A program made the translations under genes and the position numbers. A stretch of 64,000 nucleotides of DNA from CAYILR01 sp964364175 (lineage in GTDB: Bacteria > Bdellovibrionota > UBA1018). The stretch covers positions 132,710-196,709 of the forward strand of contig CAYILR010000001.1 of the NCBI GenBank assembly GCA_964364175.1, given 5' to 3'. Under the pieces are notes generated by a model. The model saw only the letters and a list, made by a program, of their open reading frames with translations, was not told where the DNA came from and searched no databases. Each line of letters opens with the position of its first letter. Position 1 is the stretch's first letter. Shown in pieces: positions 1-7,683 of the stretch.

Positions 1-1
1 C

Positions 2-181
2 ACACGCGAATTTACTGACAGCATGGCGGAACGCCGTGTGAAGGAGCAGCAGCAGAATCGGCAAAAGGCGGTGGATTTGGGGAAAAGCCACCCTTTGATT
101 TTAGAAGCGAGAGCACTGTTTGGTGGAGAGCTAGGGGAGATCGAGCTCACGGGGGAAAACGGGGGGCATGAGGGAATCTGA
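2..181 (+). CDS. dnaX: DNA polymerase III subunit gamma/tau, C-terminal end (partial)
   Basis: The window opens inside an ORF that reads 59 codons and stops with TGA at 179-181. The tail contains HPLILEARALFGGELGEIEL, which resembles the C-terminal end of tau subunits (a conserved 'HP...A..LFGGE' ending). Position directly upstream of recR is the usual dnaX location. In E. coli and many other bacteria a ybaB gene lies between dnaX and recR; here the dnaX stop overlaps the recR start by 14 nt and no ybaB is present. Only the last residues are visible, so the clamp-loader ATPase domain cannot be checked. Confidence 0.65.
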   Translation, partial: TREFTDSMAERRVKEQQQNRQKAVDLGKSHPLILEARALFGGELGEIELTGENGGHEGI

Positions 182-779
182 ATCGAGCATTAACAGATTG
201 ATTTTCGAGCTTTCTAAGTTGCCGGGTGTCGGAGAAAAAACCGCTACGCGTTTGGCTTACTTTATTCTGCGCCAAGGCGTGGAATATTCGCAGGCTCTAT
301 CTGAATCCATTCTGCAGGCGAAGCAGAAGACGCATTTGTGTAACCGATGTTTTGTTTTTACTGATCAAGAACTGTGCGCGGTCTGCGCACAACCGAATCG
401 AGATTCGGGAGTGATTTGCATTGTTGAGAAACCGTCGGACGTTAGGCCCATCGAGCAAACAGGGAGTTATCGAGGAACGTACCATGTTTTGCATGGAGTG
501 CTTTCTCCTCTCGATGGAGTTGGTCCACAGGATTTGAAAATTCGTGAACTCATGAGTCGGTTACAAAATCCGGCAGAGCCTGTGCGTGAAATGATTTTGG
601 CATTGAACCCCAGTGTGGAGGGGGATGCCACCGCACTTTATTTGGCGAGATTGTTAGCGCCTTTGGGCTTGAAAGTGACCAAATTAGCGCATGGCATTCC
701 TGTGGGCGGACAGCTCGAGTACACGGATCGCCAAACCATTGGGCGCGCGATGGAAAATCGGATGGAGCTGCACGCATGA
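168..779 (+). CDS. recR: recombination mediator protein RecR
   Basis: A 203-aa protein of normal RecR length that works with RecF/RecO to load RecA on gapped DNA. It shows the N-terminal helix-hairpin-helix (LPGVGEKTATRLA, residues 18-30), a C4 zinc finger (C58, C61, C70, C73), a Toprim domain from about residue 81 (ICIVEKPSDV), and the C-terminal GIPVGGQLEYTDRQT signature. The ATG at 168 lies inside the end of dnaX, so translation is probably coupled. The stop overlaps the next gene as ATGA. Confidence 0.95.
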   Translation: MRESESSINRLIFELSKLPGVGEKTATRLAYFILRQGVEYSQALSESILQAKQKTHLCNRCFVFTDQELCAVCAQPNRDSGVICIVEKPSDVRPIEQTGSYRGTYHVLHGVLSPLDGVGPQDLKIRELMSRLQNPAEPVREMILALNPSVEGDATALYLARLLAPLGLKVTKLAHGIPVGGQLEYTDRQTIGRAMENRMELHA

Positions 780-1366
780 GCTTCATCAACTACTCCAACA
801 AAGAAATTAATTGTAAGATTATCTATTTTGGTCCCGGTCTCAGTGGTAAGACGACCAACATTCAGTACATTTACGAGCAGACTCAGCAAGACAGTCGAGG
901 CAAGTTGGTTTCGTTGAGTACCGAAAATGAGCGAACTTTGTTTTTCGACTTTCTTCCGTTGTCTGTGGGGGACGTACGGGGATTTCAGACTCGGTTTCAT
1001 CTTTATACGATTCCGGGTCAGACGTTTTACGAGATTTCTAGGCAGTTTATTTTGAAAGGAGTGGATGGGATAGTTTTCGTGGCTGATAGCCAGCCCGAGC
1101 GCATGGATGCGAATATTGAAAGCCTGGAGGCACTAGAAAAAAGTTTGGAGCAACAAGGGTATGATTTTCATCAAGTACCATTGGTGTTTCAGTACAATAA
1201 ACGAGATGTTTCTGGAGCGATTCCGATACAAGAGCTCGAAGCGACGTTGAATGCTACGCGAAGGCCATCCTTCGAAGCAGTCGCGGCGCAGGGCCAGGGG
1301 GTAATGGAAACGCTGCAGTCGATTAGTCAATGGGTCATGAGGGACCTAAAAGGGGGGGAAAAATGA
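776..1366 (+). CDS. mglA: MglA-family small Ras-like GTPase
   Basis: A 196-aa GTPase. P-loop GPGLSGKTT at 19-27, the MglA-style switch II motif TIPGQ at 78-82 and base-recognition NKRD at 141-144 are all present. In Myxococcus MglA sets cell polarity and gliding reversals; in Bdellovibrio it is linked to prey invasion. No MglB (roadblock) partner is encoded next to it, as is also described for Bdellovibrio. It overlaps recR by 4 nt and the following dksA-like gene by 4 nt, so all three are one transcription unit. The role in polarity is inferred from the family. Confidence 0.9.
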   Translation: MSFINYSNKEINCKIIYFGPGLSGKTTNIQYIYEQTQQDSRGKLVSLSTENERTLFFDFLPLSVGDVRGFQTRFHLYTIPGQTFYEISRQFILKGVDGIVFVADSQPERMDANIESLEALEKSLEQQGYDFHQVPLVFQYNKRDVSGAIPIQELEATLNATRRPSFEAVAAQGQGVMETLQSISQWVMRDLKGGEK

Positions 1367-1773
1367 ACAAAATAACGGTGAAAAAATTCAAAAAGATTTT
1401 CGAAGGCCAGCGGCAGGATTGGTTGAGCAAGAAGAAGGTGCTTCGAGATGATTTTTCGGTTTGTTCGGACGACAGGCCGGACGAAGTGGATCAAGCGACT
1501 ACGGATGCCGAACAATCCATGCGCATGAGACTTTGCAATCGCGAAAATTTATACATTAAAAAAATTGAAACCGCACTGAGACGAATCGACGAAGGAACCT
1601 TCGGTGAGTGCGACACCTGCGGAGAAGACATCGAGATGCGCCGTTTGGAAGTCCGTCCTACGGCTACCTTGTGCATTGCCTGCAAAGAAGAGCAAGAGCG
1701 TCAGGAAACCCTGACGGCGATTGGTCGCAGGCATAAGAGTCTCGGAGAGACCTTCTCTAAAAGACTCTATTAG
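1363..1773 (+). CDS. DksA/TraR-family zinc-finger transcription factor (copy 1)
   Basis: A 136-aa protein with an N-terminal coiled coil and a C4 zinc finger (C83, C86, C104, C107). The acidic pair D40/D43 in the sequence PDEVDQA resembles the DksA coiled-coil tip that enters the RNA polymerase secondary channel. A longer frame opens upstream at 1330, but the ATG at 1363 overlaps the mglA stop as ATGA and follows a purine-rich AGGGGGGGAA ribosome site, so this start is preferred. The next gene is a paralogue. Target promoters are unknown. Confidence 0.85.
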   Translation: MNKITVKKFKKIFEGQRQDWLSKKKVLRDDFSVCSDDRPDEVDQATTDAEQSMRMRLCNRENLYIKKIETALRRIDEGTFGECDTCGEDIEMRRLEVRPTATLCIACKEEQERQETLTAIGRRHKSLGETFSKRLY

Positions 1774-1796
1774 GACTCCCGCTTCGCTCTTTTTTT

Positions 1797-1817
1797 GGCG
1801 GAGCAGGCTGCTCCGCC
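1797..1817. repeat. 21-nt palindrome, REP-like hairpin
   Basis: GGCGGAGCA-GGC-TGCTCCGCC gives a perfect 9-bp stem with a 3-nt loop, 23 nt after the stop of the first dksA-like gene. The core GAGCAGGCTGCTC occurs again at 2538-2550, so the two copies flank the second dksA-like gene. T residues lie before the hairpin on the + strand and only a weak TTCCCTT follows, so it is not a convincing terminator. Confidence 0.5.
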
Positions 1818-1848
1818 TTCCCTTAATTACGCATTAGGGGATTTGGTG

Positions 1849-1874
1849 TCACTACGACACCGTGGTGATTTTTT
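1849..1874 (+). terminator. probable Rho-independent terminator of the dnaX-recR-mglA-dksA operon
   Basis: TCACTAC and GTGGTGA form a 7-bp stem (one G-T pair) around the 6-nt loop GACACC, directly followed by six T residues at 1869-1874. It lies about 75 nt after the preceding stop codon. Confidence 0.45.
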
Positions 1875-1975
1875 GGTACTGGCTTAAAATGATACGGCGC
1901 TCTTTACTGGTGTCATTTTGATCGGGAATTAGTGTTTTTACATAACCTCGATTGAAATGATTGAGTTTTCTAAAG

Positions 1976-1992
1976 TTGGCATGACTTTAGCT
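1976..1992 (+). promoter_or_regulatory. candidate sigma-54 (RpoN) promoter
   Basis: TTGGCATGACTTTAGCT matches the -24/-12 consensus at 15 of 17 positions. The invariant GG (1978-1979) and GC (1990-1991) are separated by exactly 10 nt. A start site about 12 nt downstream, near 2003, would put the AGGAGG at 2007-2012 and the ATG at 2020 in a short normal leader. The longer upstream frame of the next gene, from 1957, would be ruled out by this promoter. No activator-binding site was identified. Confidence 0.6.
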
Positions 1993-2019
1993 ATACTCTT
2001 CAGTCAGGAGGGTCTGTAT

Positions 2020-2427
2020 ATGATAGACCGAAACACGATGGTAAGATTTAAAGCATTGTTCGAGACAGAGCGAGATCGCCTGTTATTTTCTAAGAAAGTC
2101 GTGAACGAGTCGTACTACCTCCAACAGGATGATCTGATGGACGAGGCTGATACGACTTCGAGCGAATTGGAAGCATCCATGCAGATGCGTCTGAGAAGTC
2201 GAGAGATGCTGCTCTTGAAAAAAATTGACGAGGCGTTGGAAAGGATTTCCGAAGGTTCCTTCGGAGCCTGCGAAAGCTGCGAAGAGGACATCGGGCTCAA
2301 GAGGCTGGAAGCCAGACCCACGGCCACGATGTGCGTTCATTGCAAAGAGCAGGACGAGCGTCGGGAGCATCTACATATCGACGGCTGGCAGCCGAAGAGT
2401 CTTGGTCGAAGACTGCGATTAGCTTAG
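2020..2427 (+). CDS. DksA/TraR-family zinc-finger transcription factor (copy 2)
   Basis: A 135-aa paralogue of the gene at 1363-1773, with the zinc-finger cysteines C84, C87, C105 and C108 and a tip-like acidic segment (DLMDEAD, residues 38-44). The frame is open from 1957, but the start at 2020 is chosen because it follows AGGAGG at a 7-nt spacing and lies just behind a sigma-54 promoter match. Unlike copy 1 it appears to be a single-gene unit with its own promoter and terminator, so the two copies are probably expressed under different conditions. Confidence 0.85.
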   Translation: MIDRNTMVRFKALFETERDRLLFSKKVVNESYYLQQDDLMDEADTTSSELEASMQMRLRSREMLLLKKIDEALERISEGSFGACESCEEDIGLKRLEARPTATMCVHCKEQDERREHLHIDGWQPKSLGRRLRLA

Positions 2428-2493
2428 AAAAACAAAAATAGCTTACGGGGGAATGTCATGTTCTCGGGACGAGACAGACATTCAAGGGATGAG

Positions 2494-2529
2494 AGCGGGA
2501 TTCATGGATGAATCCCGCTTTCCTATTTA
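2494..2529 (+). terminator. Rho-independent terminator
   Basis: A perfect 12-bp stem (AGCGGGATTCAT with ATGAATCCCGCT) around a 2-nt centre (GG) is followed by TTCCTATTT. It lies 66 nt after the second dksA-like gene and before the glycosyltransferase gene. Confidence 0.75.
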
Positions 2530-2537
2530 AGCAAGCA

Positions 2538-2550
2538 GAGCAGGCTGCTC
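2538..2550. repeat. second copy of palindromic GAGCAGGCTGCTC
   Basis: The 13-nt palindrome GAGCA-GGC-TGCTC is identical to the core of the hairpin at 1797-1817. The flanks differ (AGCA before and GGCT after), so similarity is limited to the palindrome. Confidence 0.45.
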
Positions 2551-2613
2551 GGCTTGGATATGTTCTCATGATTGTCGTTGTCAAACAGAGGGCTTCGTAC
2601 TTAATCTGCCCTT

Positions 2614-3570
2614 GTGAAGAAACGCGTATCGATTTGCATCCCCGTTTATAACGAAGCTGAGAATCTGCCTGTGGCTGTTCAGCGAGTGGAAGAGCTTTTC
2701 AAAGGTGCGCTCCAAAGCCGATTTGATTTAGAAATCATTGTGACTGACAATGCATCGACTGACAGCACATGGATAGTGGCACAGTCTTTGGCAAAAACGC
2801 GACCTCACTTGAAAGCCTATCAATTCTCAAGAAATTTCGGATATCAGAATTCCGTTTTCACGGGCCTGTTTTTAGCCACGGGTGATGCCGTGATTGAAAT
2901 GGATGCTGATCTTGAAGATCCACCCGAAGTGATTCCAGAATTTCTGCAAAAATGGGAAGAAGGTTATCAAGTCGCCTATGGAGTCAGAAGAATTAGGCAT
3001 GCGGCTTGGTGGCTTAAGTTTTTATTCAGTGCGTTTTATAAGGTGCTCAATAAATTATCGGATCTCTCAATCCCAGAGAATTCTGGAGATTTTCGCCTGA
3101 TGGATCGCAAGGTCGTGGATGTTCTAAAAGCACTTCCTGAGAGGAATCTCTATCTCAGGGGTTTGGTTACGTTCTTGGGTTTTCGTCAGGTGGCGGTTCC
3201 CTACGATCGACAGCCCAGGATTTCAGGCCAGAGCAAATTCCGGATGTTCCATTATTTTACGTTGGCGGTGGATGCGCTGACTGCCTTTACCAAGACACCG
3301 CTGCGTTTGATGACGATTCTTGGAGGCGCTCTTTTTGTAGGATCCATGTTGTTGGCATCCTATTATTTGATCAGTGCTATATTGTATGGAACCCCGATGC
3401 CTGGATTCCCGACGTTAGTGGTTCTGATGTTATTTTTACATAGCATTACTTTAATTTTTTTAGGAGTCATTGGTGAATATCTCAGTCGGATTTTCGATGA
3501 TGCCAAACATCGACCACGCGTGATCATTGCAGATGCGATTCATGATCCTGAGTTTCCAAAGTATCTTTAG
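2614..3570 (+). CDS. GT2 polyprenyl-phosphate glycosyltransferase with C-terminal membrane anchor
   Basis: A 318-aa protein of the DPM1/GtrB/ArnC type, which transfers a sugar to undecaprenyl phosphate on the inner membrane. The GT-A fold begins VSICIPVYNEAENLP, with VTDNASTDST at 43-52 and the metal-binding DAD at 97-99 in the run EMDADLEDPPE. Two C-terminal membrane helices lie near 235-258 and 268-292. It starts at GTG 2614, with no Shine-Dalgarno sequence visible. Its neighbours are unrelated, so the sugar and the final polymer cannot be named. Confidence 0.88.
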   Translation: MKKRVSICIPVYNEAENLPVAVQRVEELFKGALQSRFDLEIIVTDNASTDSTWIVAQSLAKTRPHLKAYQFSRNFGYQNSVFTGLFLATGDAVIEMDADLEDPPEVIPEFLQKWEEGYQVAYGVRRIRHAAWWLKFLFSAFYKVLNKLSDLSIPENSGDFRLMDRKVVDVLKALPERNLYLRGLVTFLGFRQVAVPYDRQPRISGQSKFRMFHYFTLAVDALTAFTKTPLRLMTILGGALFVGSMLLASYYLISAILYGTPMPGFPTLVVLMLFLHSITLIFLGVIGEYLSRIFDDAKHRPRVIIADAIHDPEFPKYL

Positions 3571-3589
3571 TTTTAATTGTAAAAACACG

Positions 3590-5230
3590 CTACTGATTGC
3601 AATATTTTTCGGTGAAAGCACTGACGGAGTGGACGAGGACGGGTTCGGTGTAAGGGAAAAAAGATCCGTCCCAATAAATGCCGGTCCTGCTTTTGAATTT
3701 GGCCAAAGCATTGTTTGAACGGTATTTGAATCGATCTAGTCCGGTTTCTAAATCGATTGAGCAGGTGCTGATCGAGCCAAAATCAAAATCACCGTTGAAG
3801 TCTAGGTACCTTCTCCGACCTGTTTCAAAATGTTTTGGCCTGAAATGTTTGATATGTGTATTAGATCGAATCATAGTGACTTGTGGAGAAATCGATTGCC
3901 GTCTGCTGTCGTCCCACACTGGTGATGAATCTATTTTTGTATCCAAACAACTCGATCCGGGTTCCATTTTTGTGTAGTTCAGCTCCGAATAATCCACTTT
4001 TGCTGAAGTTAAGATGCTGTCTGAAATGGTGGAGAAGCTAAGCGTCGAATCCTTGATTTTTGTAAAATATTCGAGAGTAACATCAGTGGCATTCGAGTTT
4101 TCTATCTGGATTTGCCCGCTAAGTTCCGAATGAACAATCGTTGTGTGATTGAGCTCAAGGCGTGCAATGGCATGAGTGATACTGTCCTTGATCACTGAAT
4201 CTAAAATCTCTGAATGGCTGATCTCAAAAGACTTTTGATCTACGTTGTTGGCATATGAGCCTGAGCGAGTGATCTCTGTGTTTTTGAGTTTTGAGTTGTG
4301 GATCACAGCGCGCGGATAGGTGATTCGGCTGTTTTCTATGACACTCGATTCCTTAACCAAAACACCGATTCCCAAAAAGCTCGCCGCATCGATGGTTGCT
4401 GACCAGGTCCGCCCTTCGCTGTTTTTCTCAACGACGAGTGCTCCCCCTCCGTTGGGCCATATTTCAACGTGTCTTTCTGTTTGGTTCGAACTCGAAGGAT
4501 TGAGTTCAGACATGCCTAACCGCTCTCCGATGCGAACGAGACGTTGAAGTTCGCGGACTTCGTCGTCAGAAAGTCGATCCAAGCGGCCCTTGCTTTGTTT
4601 TTCCTCGAGATCAAGCAGGGTGTAAACTCCTTTGATAAACGGAATAATCGCTAAGTGACTCTGGGCACCCTGATAAAACTGAAGCGCAGTTCGGTCTATT
4701 TTCAGGTAATCTCGTTGATTTAAGGTAAAACTATTCAGGTATACGTGAAAAAGCTCATGAGCAATGGCAAGTGCCTGGTTGGTGGGGTCCATGAGTTTAA
4801 ATACTGAATAGTTAATAAATACAGTCTTGCCTACCACGCAACCGTATTGAAGCCGAGCTTGGTCGTTGTGAGAGTCTGGGTCGTTGCAAGGCAATGTGGA
4901 TTTCATGAAGCGAATATCTTGCTGATGGGTCCTCATGATCGAGTCGACGCGCAATCCATAGCCCTTGAGCAGTTGCTCCATGATCCAAAGTTTTCTTTCA
5001 TAAAGCCGACTTTCGTTCGGGGTGATTTCAACCCGTTCGGTATCCAGTTGATCTTGAGTTGGGTTATCATTAGGGTCGGCAACCACCCAATGCCCATCTT
5101 TATAGACCGACGAGCCACCGTTCCCGGCACCGTTGGTGCCTCCTTCGGCATGAGACAAATGCGCGTGGGTTGTGTTCAACGCAAGGGCCAAAAATGCGAA
5201 TTGAAATATAAAACTCCGATTATTTAACAT
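3590..5230 (-). CDS. secreted protein with HExxH motif and beta-helix-like repeat region
   Basis: A 546-aa protein not recognised as a named family. An N-terminal signal peptide (FAFLALALNTTHA) is followed by a Gly/Asn-rich linker (GGTNGAGNGGS). The segment AIAHELFHVYLN at 155-166 holds HELFH, the pattern of a zinc-metallopeptidase helix, although the third ligand is not identified. Residues about 285-440 contain short irregular repeats of the type 'xxNSxI/SEIxDSVIKDS', suggesting a right-handed beta-helix. Its start overlaps the end of the TIGR02147 regulator gene, so the two are translationally linked. A peptidase role is an inference. Confidence 0.6.
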   Translation of the reverse strand: MLNNRSFIFQFAFLALALNTTHAHLSHAEGGTNGAGNGGSSVYKDGHWVVADPNDNPTQDQLDTERVEITPNESRLYERKLWIMEQLLKGYGLRVDSIMRTHQQDIRFMKSTLPCNDPDSHNDQARLQYGCVVGKTVFINYSVFKLMDPTNQALAIAHELFHVYLNSFTLNQRDYLKIDRTALQFYQGAQSHLAIIPFIKGVYTLLDLEEKQSKGRLDRLSDDEVRELQRLVRIGERLGMSELNPSSSNQTERHVEIWPNGGGALVVEKNSEGRTWSATIDAASFLGIGVLVKESSVIENSRITYPRAVIHNSKLKNTEITRSGSYANNVDQKSFEISHSEILDSVIKDSITHAIARLELNHTTIVHSELSGQIQIENSNATDVTLEYFTKIKDSTLSFSTISDSILTSAKVDYSELNYTKMEPGSSCLDTKIDSSPVWDDSRRQSISPQVTMIRSNTHIKHFRPKHFETGRRRYLDFNGDFDFGSISTCSIDLETGLDRFKYRSNNALAKFKSRTGIYWDGSFFPYTEPVLVHSVSAFTEKYCNQ

Positions 5231-6144
5231 ACGATTTCTCCTGAGAGGGTTTGAGGGGTTGTTTCAGAGTCAACGCCTTCGTCCTGAGAGGGGCGCGCCT
5301 TGCGTGGTCCCTCCCGGCTCTCCGTAAGTTGAAAAAACTGAAGGTTGAATTGATAGACCTCGTCACCGGGTTCGCTGCCCATGGCTTTTCCGAACTGCTG
5401 ACGAAATTTTCGGATCATTTCCTTGGCCAATGATGCTTTGGCCGCCGGGATGCTGATCGCGAAACTTTGGAATTCTCTTTGATTGAGGGGAACCCGCTCG
5501 AGCGCATCGTGAGCCAGGCGCATCACTTCTTTGTGGTACTTGCGTACCCCCTGGCTCGCTACATCATCTGGGGTGCATACTTGATGTTGCGAAGGTTTGA
5601 AGCTGCCGTTAGAGGCATTAAAAGTGATGAGTTCCAGCGACCTGAGGCGCTCAATCGCTGCTCGAACTTCGGTGCTGCTCACGCGCCCACCAAAACGTCG
5701 GGCAATCGCTTCTGGTGCAGGATCAAAATCGTGAGTTTCACAGAGAGATAATAGCGCCATGTGAATCCAGTTTGAAACCAGCTCAAAGTGATCAATCTGT
5801 CGGCTTGCAACGGTGTGCTCAGGATGGAGGTTCGAGAGCCAAAGGCCGCAGAGCCTTTTTTCTTCGAGATCCAGGGCCGAATCAAACTGAATGAGCGCCT
5901 GCAGGTAAAGCCTTTCTTGGGATGAAAGTCCCAACCCCTTGGCGATCGGCGTGGCGTGCTTCACTCGCAGAGGACGTTTGCCTTGCAAGAGCATGAGCAG
6001 GAGGGCGTGCGATTTGAGACCCATTTTAGTGGCGAGTCCCCGGATCGAAACAGAAGGATCCTGTTTTTGGATGGAGCTAACCCTATCCAACAGAAACTGT
6101 TTTGGACTCTGATAATCGTAGATTTGAGCGAACTCCGAATTCAT
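5224..6144 (-). CDS. TIGR02147/DUF4423 family transcriptional regulator
   Basis: A protein of about 306 aa. The N-terminus (YDYQSPKQFLLDRVSSIQ, then SIRGLATKMGLKSHALLLMLLQGKRPL) matches the HTH-like start of TIGR02147 proteins, which are abundant in Bdellovibrionota. The central and C-terminal part (FELVSNWIHMALLSL, IARRFGG) fits DUF4423. The frame extends to 6201, but the ATG at 6144 is preferred because the family begins near here and a promoter-like element lies just upstream. It is the first gene of a two-gene unit with the secreted HExxH protein, which it may regulate. Confidence 0.75.
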   Translation of the reverse strand: MNSEFAQIYDYQSPKQFLLDRVSSIQKQDPSVSIRGLATKMGLKSHALLLMLLQGKRPLRVKHATPIAKGLGLSSQERLYLQALIQFDSALDLEEKRLCGLWLSNLHPEHTVASRQIDHFELVSNWIHMALLSLCETHDFDPAPEAIARRFGGRVSSTEVRAAIERLRSLELITFNASNGSFKPSQHQVCTPDDVASQGVRKYHKEVMRLAHDALERVPLNQREFQSFAISIPAAKASLAKEMIRKFRQQFGKAMGSEPGDEVYQFNLQFFQLTESREGPRKARPSQDEGVDSETTPQTLSGEIVC

Positions 6145-6153
6145 TTGCGGCTT

Positions 6154-6180
6154 TGTATATATATTTGTGTAATAAGTCAA
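6154..6180 (-). promoter_or_regulatory. candidate promoter of the TIGR02147 gene
   Basis: On the - strand TTGACT (6180-6175) is followed after 15 nt by TATACA (6159-6154). Nine nucleotides then separate it from the ATG at 6144, so the transcript would have almost no leader. A 17-nt spacing would give TACAAA instead. Confidence 0.35.
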
Positions 6181-6221
6181 AACAATTTGTGACCATATCA
6201 ATTATTTTTGTAACCAAGGTC

Positions 6222-7076
6222 CTACAAAGAATTAGTCAGCATCCGAATCACGCCCGAAATCGGCTCGCGATCATCGCCTATCAACCAGGGTTCGGAGCGT
6301 GGAAAGGCCATTTGGGTGTTATCGCCTTGCTGGCCCTGGATTTTTCCGATTTGCAGAAGGTTGGATTTTCCAAAGTAGTGAAAAACAGCAGTAGCAAGTT
6401 CTGCGAGAGTGATCGGCCGACCCGAGCTGAGTTCAAGAGTGGCTCGCAGTGACTTCCAATTCTTATTTAGAAGTGCGACCACTGAATTCGCGACGTCATC
6501 GGCGTGGTGGTATTCGCGCAGCTGCTTTCCGCTCGACATGGCGAATGGCTGCCCTTTTTTAAGTGCTTCGGTGAGTTGCCCGAGGAACATATAGGGTTTG
6601 AGCGGGAGCGTGTAAATCGTGTGGAGCCTGAGGTGTAACCACTGCCCGGGCCAACGGGTTGAGAATTCAAGAGCCTCTTGGCCCAGTTTGAATTTGGATC
6701 CTAAATAAGTGTTTGCTGCGCATGCCTCAGGAAAAAATTCCATTACAGTTCCCAGCGTTAGAAATCTGAAATTCGGACGTTCAATCAACGCACGTATGAT
6801 CGAGCGCGGAAATTCATAATTCGAATAGAGAATTTCTTTTTTCTCAAGTGAGGGATTCGTAATTCCGTTAGCAAATAGGATTTGTACAGATGAATGACTG
6901 TCGGACTTCAGCGTTCGATCGATCAATTGAATTTGATGGCTCAGAGACAACGAAGCGATCTCGTCCCACGAAATAGATCGAACCAGATTTTTGGGTAGGG
7001 CTCTAAAAATCGCAGATCCAATTTGTCCAGATGCACCGAAGAGTAGGACTTGCGATGGAGTTGGAGAAAAAATCAT
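6222..7076 (-). CDS. NAD-dependent epimerase/dehydratase (SDR superfamily)
   Basis: A 284-aa protein with the N-terminal nucleotide-binding motif LLFGASGQIGS and an active-site-like YLGSK (YxxxK) in the middle of the chain. This fits extended SDR enzymes that act on nucleotide sugars. Its ATG overlaps the pth stop codon as ATGA, so it is the last gene of the prs-pth-SDR unit. The substrate cannot be inferred. The protein is a little shorter than typical sugar epimerases (about 310-340 aa). Confidence 0.75.
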   Translation of the reverse strand: MIFSPTPSQVLLFGASGQIGSAIFRALPKNLVRSISWDEIASLSLSHQIQLIDRTLKSDSHSSVQILFANGITNPSLEKKEILYSNYEFPRSIIRALIERPNFRFLTLGTVMEFFPEACAANTYLGSKFKLGQEALEFSTRWPGQWLHLRLHTIYTLPLKPYMFLGQLTEALKKGQPFAMSSGKQLREYHHADDVANSVVALLNKNWKSLRATLELSSGRPITLAELATAVFHYFGKSNLLQIGKIQGQQGDNTQMAFPRSEPWLIGDDREPISGVIRMLTNSL

Positions 7077-7666
7077 GCGTCTTTTTTGGCTTTCCGGTTG
7101 AACTGATTCATAGCCGCCGTAGCTTCCCCTTTTGCAATCAGTATAGCAGCTTGAGCGGCTTGATCCAAAACGGTTTCCAGAGCACGTAGGTCAGTTGGAG
7201 CAAAGTTTTGCAGAACGTAGTCCGCTACATCGAAATCTGGGTGAATTGCTCTCGGATGCCCGATTCCTACTCGAATACGATAGTAGCCGTAGTTATCTGA
7301 ACCTAAAACCTCATCGATGGATTTTAATCCATTGTGGCCGCCAGCACCTCCGCCTTTTTTCAGTTTAAGCTCAAAGGGTGGCAAATCCAATTCATCGTGA
7401 ATTACTATCAAATCTTCTGGTTTGCATTTGTGAAACCGAAAAAGTTCTCCCACACATCTTCCAGACAGATTCATATAGGTTTCAGGTTTGACTAGTATTG
7501 CCTTTTCACCAGCGATGTCACAGGTGCTAACAAGACCACCTGCTCGCGACGACCAAGGAGATGAGCGCAGTTGATCTGCTATTTTTTCCGCAACCATGAA
7601 ACCCACGTTGTGGCGGTGTTTCTCGTATTTTTTTCCTGGATTTCCCAGCCCGACGATCAATTTCAT
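7073..7666 (-). CDS. pth: peptidyl-tRNA hydrolase
   Basis: A 197-aa enzyme that frees tRNA from prematurely released peptidyl-tRNA. Catalytic and binding residues are all in place: N9 in LIVGLGNPG, the catalytic H19 in KHRHNVGF, N66 in YMNLSG, D91 in VIHDELDLP, and N112 in GGAGGHNGLKS. It sits 17 nt downstream of prs. Many bacteria carry an L25/Ctc gene between prs and pth; none is present here. Confidence 0.96.
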   Translation of the reverse strand: MKLIVGLGNPGKKYEKHRHNVGFMVAEKIADQLRSSPWSSRAGGLVSTCDIAGEKAILVKPETYMNLSGRCVGELFRFHKCKPEDLIVIHDELDLPPFELKLKKGGGAGGHNGLKSIDEVLGSDNYGYYRIRVGIGHPRAIHPDFDVADYVLQNFAPTDLRALETVLDQAAQAAILIAKGEATAAMNQFNRKAKKDA

Positions 7667-7683
7667 TCAAATATTGTTTTTGT

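Noticed and set aside
1797..1817. Terminator after the first dksA-like gene
   Set aside because: The hairpin is perfect but its T run lies on the wrong side for the + strand; the hairpin at 1849-1874 with six T residues is a better terminator.
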